Shown: piece after piece, positions 36,869 to 48,845 of the stretch
How positions within the stretch are numbered: the first letter of the stretch is position 1
How the letters are laid out: each line of letters starts with the position of its first letter
Origin: Phellopilus nigrolimitatus
Taxonomy: Eukaryota; Basidiomycota; Agaricomycetes; Hymenochaetales; Hymenochaetaceae
Length of the DNA: 64,000 nt
Direction: 5' to 3'
NCBI GenBank assembly: GCA_021029095.1
Contig: JAJOHG010000001.1
Coordinates: 248,001 to 312,000, forward strand
Program-made: the position numbers and the translations under genes
Notes under the pieces: generated by a model
The model's database searches: none
What the model saw: the letters and a program-made list of their open reading frames with translations, nothing else
What the model was told of the DNA's origin: nothing

Positions 36869-39225
36869 TGGCGTCTTTGCCTTCCCTTAATCTCTCTTCC
36901 GGTGAAGCAATGGCCAGCCTGCGTCTGTCTGCAGCCTATGGCCGTTGCCGTCGATTTCTGCACCGGATCGTCTCCCCCGCGCGGCGAGTTCGGGCGACGC
37001 GGGATGGGTGGCTTGCGCTGAGGAGCCTGCAAGCTCATCGCCAAGCCGTTTTTGTTTTTGTTTTTGTTTTTTCAGGGCAGGCAGACAGACGCAGCAACGG
37101 CATCAATTCAATTCAATTCAATTTCAGCGCGGGCAGTCAAAGGAAAAGAACGAGCTAACCACTAGGCGCTTCTCAAGTAATAATTAGTCTGTGAAACAAA
37201 AAAGAGCCTTGGGGGCTAGCCCGAGATGCTCAGACTGACTATTCTGCGCAGTCAGGATAAGAACCAAAATGACAAATGACACACGATGACGGCAAGTCAA
37301 GCCAAGTCAGGTCAGGTCAAGTCGGCCACGCAGAGAAGAAGCAGCCGCCAACAATAAGCAAACTGGGTGCTTCGTCCAGGACCGCATCGTCATAGCCATG
37401 CCGCATTCCCGAGCTAGGCCAGGAAGACGATTGCCCCGTTACGAGAGGAGGGACAGATAACCCTCCGAGATCTCTCCCGAAGCACAAAGACCGCGCTAGC
37501 CTGGAAATTAAAGGTCCGAACCCGCGCACCCGCGCGCAGCAGCGCCACGAAGCACGAAACGAGCGAGATTTTGGACGCCGGGCTGGTAAGATACGTGTCC
37601 TGCGGAGCGCCACTGGCCACTGAGCACCCGTTTTCTCCTGTCCGGAGCACTAGTCCTCCAGAGGTAGGCCAATTGAAGCCAAGGCGAGTAGCGTTTCAAT
37701 TGGGCGCGCGCGCGTTTTGTGACGCGGAGCCACATAAATGGATCGAGAGGAAATGGGTTAGGCCAGGAGAGAAGATCGCCGATCCGTTTGCCTCCGGCAT
37801 CCCGGCGGCTTATGGCATTGGCAGAGCAGCGAGCCTGAGCGAAGCTAAAGGCGGAACCGACGGGCGGCAATTTGAACGCTCGGCGACATGTCTTGGTTGT
37901 GTCTTGGTTGTGCCACTCGTGTCTTAGCCAGCGCGAGCACCAAGGCCGGCGTGGGGAGGCGAGCTTGAGGTCGCTGGGCTTTTCCTGACACCCGAAGTAA
38001 CTGTACAGCAATACAGTGCATTCCATAAGATTCCGAACGCTGATTGATTGCCCCACGCCGCGTCCGTGGCCAATTGCACGGAAGCGTGATGTTCAAAATG
38101 TAAGGAGATTAATGGATTCATGACCTTTGGGGCGGCGCCGCCGTCTCTCAGGTGTTTCCGGTCTCTGTCGGGCGGGTGGTGACGGCGGCGGCGGCGGGAC
38201 ATAGATTTGTCTTGACGCACATCGTCACCGGGCATAAGACGCGGATAATCCGGCGGGTAAAGCGAGATTGGTTGACGAATTCCGCGAAGAGCCTCGAAAC
38301 AAGCGCTCGGTGCCTGAACTTATGCTCACGCATTTTCGCTTTCGCTTTCGGTGCTGTCGGCGGACGAGCGCGAGTTTTGCTGCTTATAAAAATCTTGCTT
38401 GATCTGAGAGGGTTTATGCGTTGGGCGCAATATTGACAATGGATCGACTTTCTGTAGGCTGCTATAGACGCCGGGGGCATTACGATAGGAACTGAAAGGA
38501 AGAAAAAAAGAACGCAGCGCAGGGAGGTTTGGAGGAGGCAAAAGCCAGGGCCTTGGCCGCGCAAGCCCCTGGCTATATGCGCATGCGCACACGGGCCAAA
38601 CTATGCTATTACTAACACGATCCCTGCTGCGGCCACCCGTCCAACCGTGGCCAGTCGCATCGCACGCACACGCGGAATTTCAGCGCGGAACGCTGAGGCC
38701 GCAGCTCGGCCGGCTGTACTGTTGACCACCGTGCTCGTAGTCTTCCAAGCCGGACGGCGGCGTCGACGCATCGAGCAGGTGCGCGCGGGCCGCCCGGCCG
38801 GCTCGATGCAGGGCACCTCTGAGCCCGCATGCGCACATAAGCTTTGGGCTGGGAGGCCCCCGCGCTGAGCCGCTGCACTAAATGCAGGAGGCAGGGAGGA
38901 GAAAGGGCGATAAAGAAGACGCGAAGGCGCGGGAGGGAGGGAGATGATGATGATGCATGCATCCTCCGCCACCTACGTCTCTGTCCATCAGCGGGAAGGG
39001 GGCGCCCCCCACGAGTTGTATTGAATTTTTTTTTTCGTGTCGACGAGCCCCGCGCCTTCTGCAGGCTCGTGCGTGGGCGGTGCATCTATCAATTCAGTCC
39101 CCCACAGACCCAGTCCAGGTTCTCGCGTTCTTCTGAATCATGCCACCGTGCGCATCGCGTAACCCGCGCCCCCCATACAATACATACATACACACGTACG
39201 TATACGTTATTTTTACAGTTTCAAA

Positions 39226-39239
39226 GGGGGGGGGGGGGG
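39226..39239. repeat. Poly-G tract of 14
   Basis: Fourteen consecutive G on the plus strand in the GC-rich region. Its length is liable to sequencing error. Confidence 0.85.
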
Positions 39240-40248
39240 AAGGTTTCGCTCGTTTTTGTGTTTTTGCAAATCCAAACAGCGAGTAGTGAGGCGCAGCGCC
39301 GGCGTACGTCGCGCGGCGGTGGCGCACGCGAGAAGGCTCCGTGGACGGGCCTCTACTGAGCTGGAGGCTCCGCGGCCGCAGGAACAATGCTCTCTTGAGT
39401 CTTGGCTCCGCGTATATTTACCTACGCGCGAGCGAGCAAGGTTTCAAAGCACTCTCGCCGGAGCGCTAGCACAATATGCGCACCCCTTGTTACTTTTTTT
39501 TCCGCGCACGTCATGTTTTCTCAGAAGAACTGTTTTAATTTGTTAAAAGAATCCGGGCAGCGCAGCGTGGCCCGCGTCGGTATGACGGGCTGCGTGATGC
39601 GAAATGAGCGAAGGGGGGAGATAGACAACAACAGCGAAGCGCGTGGCTGGGATTGGAAGCCAGAAGCCCCCCGGTCGTCGAGGACGCGAGGCTGTTGGCG
39701 ATGCCGTGTCCCCGGAGAAGCACGGAGCAGACTTCAAGCGACGAGCTATAAACATCCCACAAGGAGCAAACCTGAGCAAACGCACGTAAATTAGATAAGG
39801 TAAGGGTAAGGTGAAGAGTACATGTACAGTACAGAAACAGCAGCAGACGCAGCGGGGTAAAATGTGATAATTAATGTCAGTGTCTGTTGTCGTCGTTGCA
39901 GTTCGTGGGCGGAAGGAGAGCATATGTGGAGGGCAAACCCGAGCGTCAATGTTTGCAATGCTAAGTAACAGTTGAGGGCAGGGTATAGACGTGTAACAAG
40001 ATAGCGGGGTGAAGAAAATGCGGTTGGTCGACCAGTCGTGAGGGGAGGTGTCATGACAGCAGATAACAGTGTCGAGTCGTATGAATGGTAAAGTAGCGGA
40101 GGGGAAGGGTGGGGGAAGGGGGGGGGGAAGAATGGTGAAAAGTGAATAACAGTTATGGGCGAAAAAAAGGATAATAGAAAGTGAAAAAAACAGATAGTAC
40201 ATCATGCGCTTGACAAACTTCTTCCATACGATTTCTTCACGCTCGCAT

Positions 40249-40980
40249 CTAAAAGCCTCCCAGACACCCGTCTAGCGACGACGCGGCGAACGACCGTGAT
40301 GCATCCTCCGACTTAAACCGCAGAGTTTTGCTATCGCGGCTGGCACCTCCTGTTCTCCGTTTCCGCTCCTTATCCCTTTTCTGCGCGTCTTTACTGGGTG
40401 GCGAGGTCGGCGCATAGGGGAGGAAGGCGAGTGCCTTGTCGAGCTGCTCCTGCGACGGCGAGGCGATAGACACGGCGTGCGCGCACGCATAGGGGTACGG
40501 CTTCCCTGCGGCAGCGGCGCCGGCGCTGCTGTACTCCGGCGGAGGGGACACAATGCCGTCGCTCTCGTCCGACTCGGAGGAGGATACGTCGGGGACGAGT
40601 GGCGGGGGCCCACGATTTGATATGACCACTGGTGATGAGCCAGAAGCATGCGGTGGTATCCGCCCGGTCGCGCTCTCTTCGGTGGCGCGGGGATGGGGGT
40701 GCTTCCCGCTGCTGTCGCCCGACCTCGGATTCCTGTTCGCGGCGTACGTGCGTCCTGGGCAGCCGCGCTCGGGGAGCGCGCAGTCATTGGGCGCGACGAC
40801 GATGGGTGCCCTGTCGTATGCGGAGACGGAGTGGGTAGGATAGGTCTGCGCGAGAGAGGGCGTGGGCGGGAAGTGGACCTGGGGTGACGGGGGCGGGTAG
40901 GGGAGCGCCGTGTCGAGAGACGGTGCGTTGGGGTGCATGAAGGAGGCGGAAGAGTGTTTGAGGATCGAACGTGGCGACAT
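40249..40980 (-). CDS. Disordered Ser/Pro-rich protein starting MSPRSILK
   Basis: A single open frame of about 243 residues starting at the ATG at 40978-40980 (MSPRSILKHSSASF). I recognise no domain, but several parts look like an ordered conserved pattern: VHFPPTPSLAQTYPTHS, SAYDRAPIVVAPNDCALP and VSSSESDESDG, then a C-terminal KDAQKRDKERKRRTGG basic patch. Codon use is GC-rich, like its surroundings. The leader just upstream (41000-41290) is strongly pyrimidine-rich on the coding strand and has a TATA-like stretch. That favours a real, expressed gene. A longer start at 40989 adds three residues. The function is unknown. Confidence 0.6.
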   Translation of the reverse strand: MSPRSILKHSSASFMHPNAPSLDTALPYPPPSPQVHFPPTPSLAQTYPTHSVSAYDRAPIVVAPNDCALPERGCPGRTYAANRNPRSGDSSGKHPHPRATEESATGRIPPHASGSSPVVISNRGPPPLVPDVSSSESDESDGIVSPPPEYSSAGAAAAGKPYPYACAHAVSIASPSQEQLDKALAFLPYAPTSPPSKDAQKRDKERKRRTGGASRDSKTLRFKSEDASRSFAASSLDGCLGGF

Positions 40981-42822
40981 GACGTGCACAAACTCGCTCA
41001 GCGATGAGACTGGGAAAGAGGTTGGTACAAACGGAACGTCTGAACGCGTTGAAAGGTAGAAAGGCGAAGAGGCGGGGAGGAGGACTGGTGGACTAATGGG
41101 AGGGGAAATTTTCTTGCGAGACGCTGGGAGAGGCCCTCGAGGACTATGGCTAGCCCTGTGAGGAGGGGGAGGCGAACGACTCGCGCCTAGTGTTATGAAG
41201 ATATAGGCGGGATCATTGTGGGCGGAGGATGAGGGAGGAGGAGAGTTTTTGTATGGGAAGGAGGGAGAGAGCCTAAAGAGTACAAGTAGAAGCCAACGGT
41301 CGTAAATTAGAGTTATTGACGCATATTTACATTCACACGGTTTGGGTGGCTAAGCTCGTTTGTGATGGCCCGGGTCCGGCTTCTCCCGGACCAATCTCAA
41401 GTGTGACCCCTGAAAACGCGTGTGTGTGTATGCGTGTCACACGTGCGATTCGTGTCACACTCCCTTCCCAGCCTCCTGCCAGCTCCGGTCCTTTCTTTTG
41501 TTTTTCTCTCCCCTTGAGCGGAATGCGGTCCATCCTTGAAGATGCTTATCGCCTTCCACCCCTGCCCATTCCCTGTCGATCCCGTTCTCTCTTCATCCCC
41601 GTCTTCACCGCTCTTCTCGAGATCGTCAATGCCCCGTCCCGCGCGCGCTACCGTATCCAGAACTCATCCCGACCCCCCGACGCCGATCCCGCCGGGGTGA
41701 GAATCACCCCGGCGATGCACCCACTCTAACTTCAAGAACACGCTCGAAACTCCATTTATCGTCGCGGCGAATCACACCATGCACGGGCACGGGGCGTGCT
41801 TCCGCCTGCGTGTGTGGTCCGACTCGCGCGGTTTCGATTAGACTAGTCTAATGTTGCCTCCTGCCGTTGCTGCTCCACTCGTCTTCTCTTCCCCATGTGA
41901 TAAACGCCCCGAATGCTATATATCGACACATTGGTTTATCTCGCGGTGAAATTGCTCACAAGAACATAAAAACGGCTGTCGTTGGTCGTCAGCTGCTACC
42001 TTCCAAGGCAACGTTTACACGTAGCACTCCATTCCCCGCCGTTCGATGAGTTTCAGCACGTTTGCATGCGTGTCACAATAGCTAGCCGTCCGTTTCATCT
42101 CGCATCATCCTCAAAGTTTGTTGTCTATCTCACTGTGTTTATTTTTTATCGCGACACGGGGCGTGTACATCAAATTCTTGAATACAATCTCCACTATGTC
42201 AAAAATTGCCGGAGCCCATGGTTTGTGATGTACGATAAGATGCCTGATGAAAAACAAACGAAGCTGTGCGATTTGAAATTCAGAAAGACCAAATATGAAG
42301 GTTATGGTATTGTCTGCTGAAAAGATAAGAATTGGGAGTAGGGAATGAGGTCACTAACAAATGAACAACAAATTGCAGGGAGAAAAGAAAAGAAAAGTAG
42401 ATGCAGAAAACCGCGGCTCGTCATCGTTCCGCCCCTCTCCAGCGAGAACTCTGAGCAAAACCAACTTCAGATATACAGCTTCAATGCTGACTCCACAATC
42501 CCAAATTACCGTCCAATCAGCCCAAACTCGAAGCCATCGCAAAAACAAGCGGATGCTCTGCCTCGTCGTCATCTGGTAAAGCTCCTGTAAGCACGACTAG
42601 CCCGAACCAAGGCAGATTTCCGAAATGGCAACGACAGTCCGGGAGATCATGCACCCAGTCAAAGATAGCCGCTTTCCCGTAAGTAACCCCTGAAGATGAT
42701 CAGTGCCAGATCATGAACCCTCCGCCCTCAACTCCAACAATTCGAACGCGCAGAGCCCCGTGATGCTAGCAGCCCCGAAGATTCCGCAGCCTCCGCACGC
42801 GCAGCCCCAGGCTTCGGTATCC
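40981..42822. promoter_or_regulatory. Long upstream region of the MSPRSILK gene
   Basis: About 1.8 kb between two minus-strand genes. The part nearest 40981 (to about 41290) is pyrimidine-rich on the minus strand, with a tatatc-type box near 41200, and reads as a promoter plus leader. The rest carries the 3' end of the DUF726 gene. No coding signal is visible. Confidence 0.45.
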
Positions 42823-45800
42823 TCAGCCCCAAGGATTCGCGTTGACGTTCAGCGTCGACGCAGCCTGCTTCGGCCTATTCTTGGTAGTTAAAGGCGGCGG
42901 ACTCCACCCGTCTCCTCCTCTTCCTCCCGGCCCGGCACTGATATCCGTAGCAGACATCGCGAACGGATTCAATATGTCTGGCGGAAGCGCCGGCGGCGGC
43001 GGTGAGACCGAGAATGCTCTTGAGCTTGAAGTTGCGATCTCGGGAGAGGAGGTAACAGCAGATGACGGCCTGAGCCCGAACGACCCAAGTCCGCCGCCAC
43101 CCGCACCGGAGTCCCACATACTCCCGCCCGCCCCACCGAAGCTAAGTGCCGGCGTCGGATCCACCGGGCCCGTGCCAATCGTGCCAGCGTTTGCCCCCGA
43201 CGCAAATCCGCCGGAAAACCACCCGTCGACTCGGTCCGACATTCCGCCGAAGCCAGTTGGCCGGTTCCCGCTGCCCCCAATCCCGTACGTCCCGGTGTCC
43301 TCACTGTTCCAATAGGACGAGCGTGTCGGACCTGAGAAGGGCGAGTCGTCCAAATCATTTAAAGGATCGCCGAGCGCGACCGATCGTGCGAAGGCCGACG
43401 ATAGGCCCCGCGAGCCTGAGCCCGAGCCCGAGCCCGACGGCCCGGCACTAGCAATGTCCCCCTCCTCATCTTCTTCCACGCCGCTTGTAGAACCGGGAAA
43501 AGGCGTACTCATGTTGCGACTCCGTACATGGCGCGGGCGCGCACCCGAAACAGACGTCGGGCTCCTCTCCGCGCGCGCACCTTCCCAGCCTCCCTTCGTG
43601 GGCACGGGCGGCGGCGCACTTTCCGTGCGGCTGGAGGGTACATACGGCTGCGGAAGCGGTGTATCGAGCGTGCGCAGCGTTTGCCGGACAGGCGTGTTCA
43701 GTACAGACGCATCCACATCGGCCTCCGCGCCATCCGCGCTCGCGATCACCTCCTGTATCGCCTTGAGATCGAATCCCGCGTGGACAGGTATGCCGCTAGC
43801 GCTGACGTCCGAGGTGCGAGGCGTCCCCGGAGGTGACTGTACGGGTGATGACGTAGAGGACGAGAGGCCGGGCGTCGACGTGTGGTCGAGACGCTCGGGC
43901 AGTTCATCGTCCTCAATTGCGTCTTTCGCTTTCACATTGGATGAAGTAAATGTCTTGTTTAGCCCCGACGGAGGACGAGACGAAGGATGCGATGGTTTCT
44001 TCTTAGCGTCCTTCCCACTTCCCCTGCGCGTAAACCAGCTCTTCTTCTTCGGACGTTCTTCCCCGTCGCGGACGACAATACGATCTTCTTTCATATCTGG
44101 TTCCTATAGGTTAAAGGTAAATTGAGAATGTGAGTCATCAACTATCATTATAGTGCACGTCGAAGCGAAGGTGAAAGAAAGAAAGGGAAGGGCAATAGAA
44201 ATCTCCTTTGAACTTCTTAACACGCGAGCGCGAGAAGACAGCGCCGGGATGTAGGGCCTGTATAAGAATGAAAAAGAAAAAGAAAAAAAAACGCGACTCA
44301 CAACAGGTTCGTCGAAGTAGTCCGACGAAACGGGGAACCCGAGTTGGTCGAGAATGAGAGGCATGAACGTTCGATAGCTCATATGTCCCGCAATCTTATC
44401 CGTGACATCGACGTTCTCCAACCCGGGAATGCCTAACACAGGCCTGAGACCCGCGATATTTTGCAACCCACCGCTTGTCGCGCGGAACAAATAATTCAGC
44501 ACCCAGTCATTCCGCGCGAAGCCGTTGACGAACCGACCCGACACGACCGAGCGCGCCTGAAGCCAGTTCTGCTTAGACGCGGTCAGAGTTGCACCAAGGA
44601 TAAACACGTCTTGTACGATGCCGAAAGCCTTCTTCTTCGCAAGCTCGAGAAGACAATAGAAAATGACACGCGCCCCGAGTGAGAAGCCGATAAGGGTGAT
44701 CGGGCGCACGCCGAGGTGCCGCTGGATAAGAACGTCGGCGAGGACAAGCCCTGCGGCGCGTGCGCGATCAAGTGCATTAGACCATGGGTTGTCGATGAGA
44801 TATCCGAGCTTCGTAAGCACTGTAAGGACGTCAACGTCAAATCCGGAAGCTTCAAATGAGAGAACAAACTAACAGATAGGCCATTGGAGGGCAGACATAA
44901 GAGCTGTCATGACAGTAGCCTGAAGGACCGTCGTGCTGACTTGAGAGAGGACTTCTGATGTCAGAATTTTGAGTGTACTACCAGCTTCGCCAAGCATTTC
45001 GGGCTCCCACAGGACACTGAAGACATCCCCAACTATAGGATCTAAGACACTGAACGGTAATCGTACATCGTCTTTCGAAGAGGTCATAAATCTTCATTCC
45101 GAAAAAACACTAAGGAATAGCCTTTCTTTTAAGGACAGATTCACTCACCCAGACACAGTGAGAATACAATTGACTCGTTTGCTATTGTGCAAAGGAAGCA
45201 GGTCGAACGTCCGCACGTCTTGAGTTCTTCGTGCCATTCCGCGAATAGCAATACCTGAACCCGTCAGAGTCCCAGCTGTAGTAATCACTGCTGCGCCCCC
45301 GGTACCAGCTAGAAAAGCCGACGTTCCCGATACGCCTATGGTTGTGAAAGCGGCCCCGAGCCCTGCACCAATGACTGGTGCTAAGAGGCCAGCAGAAAGA
45401 CCGATAACAAGACCGCCACCTAAAACATTTTGTGGCGGTAAATATTAAGCTCTGGGCACATTTCAGAAACGCACCTAAGGTCGCAAGACCCAGCATTGCA
45501 TAGCGTCTTTTCTTTGCGGCCTTCACTCGCCCCTCCATAACCTCCTTCTGTTCCAGCTTCTCAACACCTTCCTGAATTTCCAAAGCCTCAGTTACGCGCT
45601 CCTCAAATTTCACGACATCTAGCCAGCCCAGACCCAGCTTGAAAGCAATCGCCTCCAGAAGGACTCGCGATCGGGCATCATAAACGCTGTCGGCGATAAC
45701 TAACAAGAATAAATCGCAAAGAACTGTCCATCGGATATCTAAGGTGACATTCTTGTCAGCGGAGGATAGAGATGTGCTGACACCTGGTAAAACATCGGAT

Positions 45801-46692
45801 GCGCTGGGTGGAAGGACATTGGCGGTAGTCTGGTAGGGAGTCGATGGCGTGGTAGGGGTGTTAGGCAGCACAGTTGGAAAATGATTTGGATCTGTGATGT
45901 CCTCGGCTTGATGCTCTTCGGTGCGTATTCGTTCTTCCTCGGCTTCTTGCTTAACAATCTCTTGTTTACTTGCCTCAGTAGGGTCGTACTCGGGATTGGC
46001 AACAGTATGCGTAGTCATGAGCGAGGGCGCCAAATCTGCAGCTTGCACACCATGTTCAGCGAGGCTCTCAATCATCTTCTGCTCTGTCTGACGCGTTCAG
46101 CAACACAAACGAGTCAGTCGTACAGACATCACCTACCTTGAGTTTCGAGCTCCATGTGATAGTACAGACGACCCATGATCTTCAAGTGCCATAGCTCTAA
46201 AGACTCTATCGCAGGCTTGAGCTCCTTGCTCTTCGCTAGTTTGAAAGACATAGCCATTTCCTTTGCAACTAGAGCGCATAGACCGACGTATGCTATACGC
46301 TGCGCTTCAGTCAGCATGTTCTTAGTTGCCTGCATCTGGCTGAGAGGTGTCATGGCCTTGTCCTCATCAAACAGGAACTTCGTTCTGAGATGCAGTTCGT
46401 CGTTGTCGTCCTCCTCGTTGAGCCGAAGACGCGTATATTCACTGTACTCGGCCTCATTCGTGATGACTTTCTCTCGCCACTCGTGCCCGCTGTTATCGAA
46501 GTCAATCAGGTTTCCAGTAGCGTTCACTGTCCCCTGTTTCTCGGGTGTAACATAGTGGTACTTCTTCTTGTCCTCCTCGTCGAGCCCGTTGGCGAAGTCA
46601 TCGCGGATGACGGGCATTTCCTCCCATCCCTCATCGTCGTCCTCGAAGACATCAGGGCCTGTACTTGTACCCGTTTTAGGCCCAGGCAGCAT
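42823..46692 (-). CDS. DUF726/TMCO4-family membrane hydrolase with long disordered tail
   Basis: A multi-exon gene for a DUF726 (TMCO4-like) protein. The ATG at 46690-46692 (MLPGPKTGTSTG) opens an acidic N-terminal part and the region VGLCALVAKEMAMSFKL. A glycine-rich membrane segment (GGLVIGLSAGLLAPVIGAGL) leads into the alpha/beta-hydrolase-like domain, with nucleophile elbow LIGFSLGARV and further block VFILGATLTASKQNW. The stretch SSDYFDEPV is followed by an intron to PDMKEDRIVV, and then a disordered Ser/Gly/Pro-rich tail of about 420 residues ends NPWG at 42823. The first part matches family architecture in fungi. The tail has no domain and could be a separate gene if the intron near 44300-44110 is wrong. 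Catalysis is inferred only from the GFSLG elbow. Confidence 0.75.
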
Positions 46693-46962
46693 TGAGAAGG
46701 CCACAGAGTTCAGCAAGGAAGATAGCAATATTAGACAGTTAGAATTGCAACGGAGGTGGAATGGAGATTACAGTAGCATGAGTGACCGTCGGACCAGGAC
46801 TGACATGCCGGAGCGAATCGCCGCGTCCAAGCCGCGCTCTGGCTAAGGCCGAGTACACGTTGTGGGCACACCAGAGTCGCGCGTTACTCAGAACAAGACA
46901 TGCAATTACAAGAAATACTCTAGATGCACAACGACGAAATACAGATTTTCTATATTGACACA

Positions 46963-47641
46963 TCACGGACTCTGCGTTTTGGTTTTGGCCTGCTCCCTTT
47001 CTTCGTATTTTTTGCGCGACTCTTCCTGTTTCAATGCTGCCTTTATGCGCCGTTGGCGCTTTCTTCGACCAGCTCCACGCTTCGATCCTTCGATAACGAC
47101 AGGAACCGTCATGCGTTTCTTAACGCGCGCAACGCGTTCAGTGTGTTCTTTTTCCCTCTTCTTGTCGCGTTTGCGGAGCGCGGGCATCGAGCTTTTGAGA
47201 AGGGCTCCATATGCAGCATGAAATTTATCGAGCTCTCCTGGTAAGACCTGCAGCATATCATTGAGAACATAGGCGAGGGAACAAAGCAAAGAAAACTTAA
47301 CATGAAGACTCACATGTGTAGATAGTTTCACCTCCTTCCCGTCCGTCGCACGAATGAGACACGGATACTCCTTGCCATCGGACTCTCCTTCACTAGTGTC
47401 CATCGCAGCATCTCCATCACCGTAAGTCACTATTATTTCCATCAGTCCGACATCGCAACCATATTAGAGGGCCGAAGGACATACAACGTTTATGAGTGAG
47501 CCATATTGACGACCCTTTCTGGTTTGAGGTCTCAAAGAGAGACGCCAACCGCTTGAGAAACTGCGCGAATCTTTGGTCAGATAGATTGAACGCGACGCGA
47601 TGGCGATAAATACACACGGTATCGTTGTCTACGAGCTGCAT
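46963..47641 (-). CDS. srp14: Signal recognition particle subunit SRP14
   Basis: SRP14 binds the Alu domain of SRP RNA with SRP9 and slows elongation during ER targeting. The first exon is only 24 nt (MQLVDNDT, ATG at 47639-47641). It is joined over an intron to FLKRLASLFETSNQKGSS and IWLTHKR, then LTYGDGDAAMD, PCLIRATDGKEVKLSTHV, LDKFHAAYGALLKSSMPALR and a Lys/Arg-rich tail (KKREKEHTERVARVKKR). The stop is at 46963. The basic C-terminal extension is usual in fungi. The gene shares a 192-bp divergent promoter with the ankyrin gene. Confidence 0.88.
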
Positions 47642-47833
47642 GCAAGGCAATTTACCCCAGCCTCATGCGGGGGCAGGAGGAAGAGAGCTACTGGTGACTT
47701 GCGACCCAAATTGGCACGCACACTTAATCACCGTGTCAGAGTCCAATCATCGTGCATCGCGTCAACGACTTGCCAACGAACGCCTACCTTCGTAGACCAC
47801 GACTTTCGTGTTTATATCCTTGGACTGTTTGAA

Positions 47834-48664
47834 ATGGCCTCAGACGGAGCGTCCAATAGTACGCTGCTCGAATTTCTGTTTGCGTTAGCCTAATTATCTT
47901 GTACCAGATGAACGACTACTCGCGGCAGCGAGACAAGACAACGAAGAGCTGCTCTTGGAGGTCTTTAACGAGGGGAACTTTGACATCAACTTCAAGGATG
48001 GGTACGTTAGTTGTTCCTAGGCACTTATTTTCGTGTCTCACGGGAAACGGCTTATAGTCTTGGGAATACAGGCAAGCTTCCGTCATGCATATAGCGAGGC
48101 CCACGCTGAAGTATTAGACTCGTATGATTAGCTCTCCACTACGCGTGAGTCATCGCTGTGATTAATGCTTGAGCGCTCCTGATCCATTCATCCAGTGTCT
48201 CTCAGGGGTCGACAGATGTCCTTGAACATATACTAGAACATGAAGACTGTGATGTGGACCCTATCAATCGCTTGGAGGGTGCAACTCCGTTACACCTTGC
48301 GCTTAAAATGAGGGACCTCGAGCTCCGAAATTACATTGTAGAAAGTCTGCTGGAAGCTGGTGCCGACACGACGTACGTTTGTCTTTGAGTGGCCGCGATC
48401 GCCGTATTCGAGATTATGACTCCCTCGGCACTTTCAGGATTAAAGACAAAGATGGGGACACTGCGGTCGACCTCCTACGGCCAGGTGACTCTGAACTGCG
48501 CACACTAATGAGAAAGTCGCAGGCAGGGAACAGTGTCTCTAAAGGCGACATCGCTAACGACGACGACGGTGAGTTGCATTTCGTATACGAAGAACACTGC
48601 ACAGTTCTCATGACCGTCCACAGATGCTGATGAGGGCTCCGGCTCGGAGTCTGAATCGGACTGA
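47834..48664 (+). CDS. Ankyrin-repeat protein
   Basis: A small ankyrin-repeat protein of about 200 residues in seven or so exons. The ATG at 47834 (MASDGASN) is followed by NERLLAAARQDNEELLLEVF, then ankyrin signatures: INFKDGLGNTALHYAVSQG, VDPINRLEGATPLHLAL and LLEAGADTTIKDKDGDTA, ending in an acidic tail (NDDDDADEGSGSESESD). GLGNTALHYA is split over exons of 14 nt (48058-48071) and 13 nt (48132-48144). The intron between them (48072-48131) is GC-AG. The stop is at 48662-48664. Its partner is unknown: the repeats only suggest protein binding. Confidence 0.8.
48072..48131 (+). other. GC-AG intron in the ankyrin gene
   Basis: A 60-nt intron with donor G/GCAAGC and acceptor AG at 48130-48131. 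It restores the frame GLGNT/ALHYA, which no GT donor there would do. Confidence 0.7.
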
Positions 48665-48845
48665 TTCCCTGTCGCATATACCTCCTCGCGCGTTTTGTTT
48701 TGTTAGGGCCGTAGACATGGCATAAGTGTACTTTCCAGTTCTTGCAATCTAGACATCCAACAATCGACTTGGTACGACGCGACATAAGAAATAAGACTAT
48801 GCCAACAAACAATTACATCTAGGATTAATATCAACATCTAAGCTT

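Larger units (their letters stand above)
33303..40248. other. Seven-kilobase gene-poor region, GC-rich on the right
   Basis: Nearly 7 kb without a gene I can support. The left half (33.3-36 kb) has ordinary base composition. The right half (36.5-40 kb) is GC-rich, with CG-dense stretches and many accidental open frames on both strands. Simple repeats are present: an imperfect 12-nt unit near 36830-36868, TTTTTG copies at 37049-37076, an ATTCA run near 37103-37123, and 14 consecutive G at 39226-39239. None of the frames shows a domain, hydrophobic pattern or splice structure I trust. It may hold regulatory DNA for the genes on either side, a long untranslated leader or a non-coding RNA. Confidence 0.4.

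Noticed and set aside
36547..40205. Many long open frames in the GC-rich region on both strands
   Set aside because: They overlap each other in several frames and are Arg/Pro/Ala-rich, as expected by chance in GC-rich DNA. No splice or domain support.
43454..44125. Plus-strand open frame of about 220 residues opposite the DUF726 tail
   Set aside because: It is the antisense shadow of a Ser/Gly-rich coding exon.
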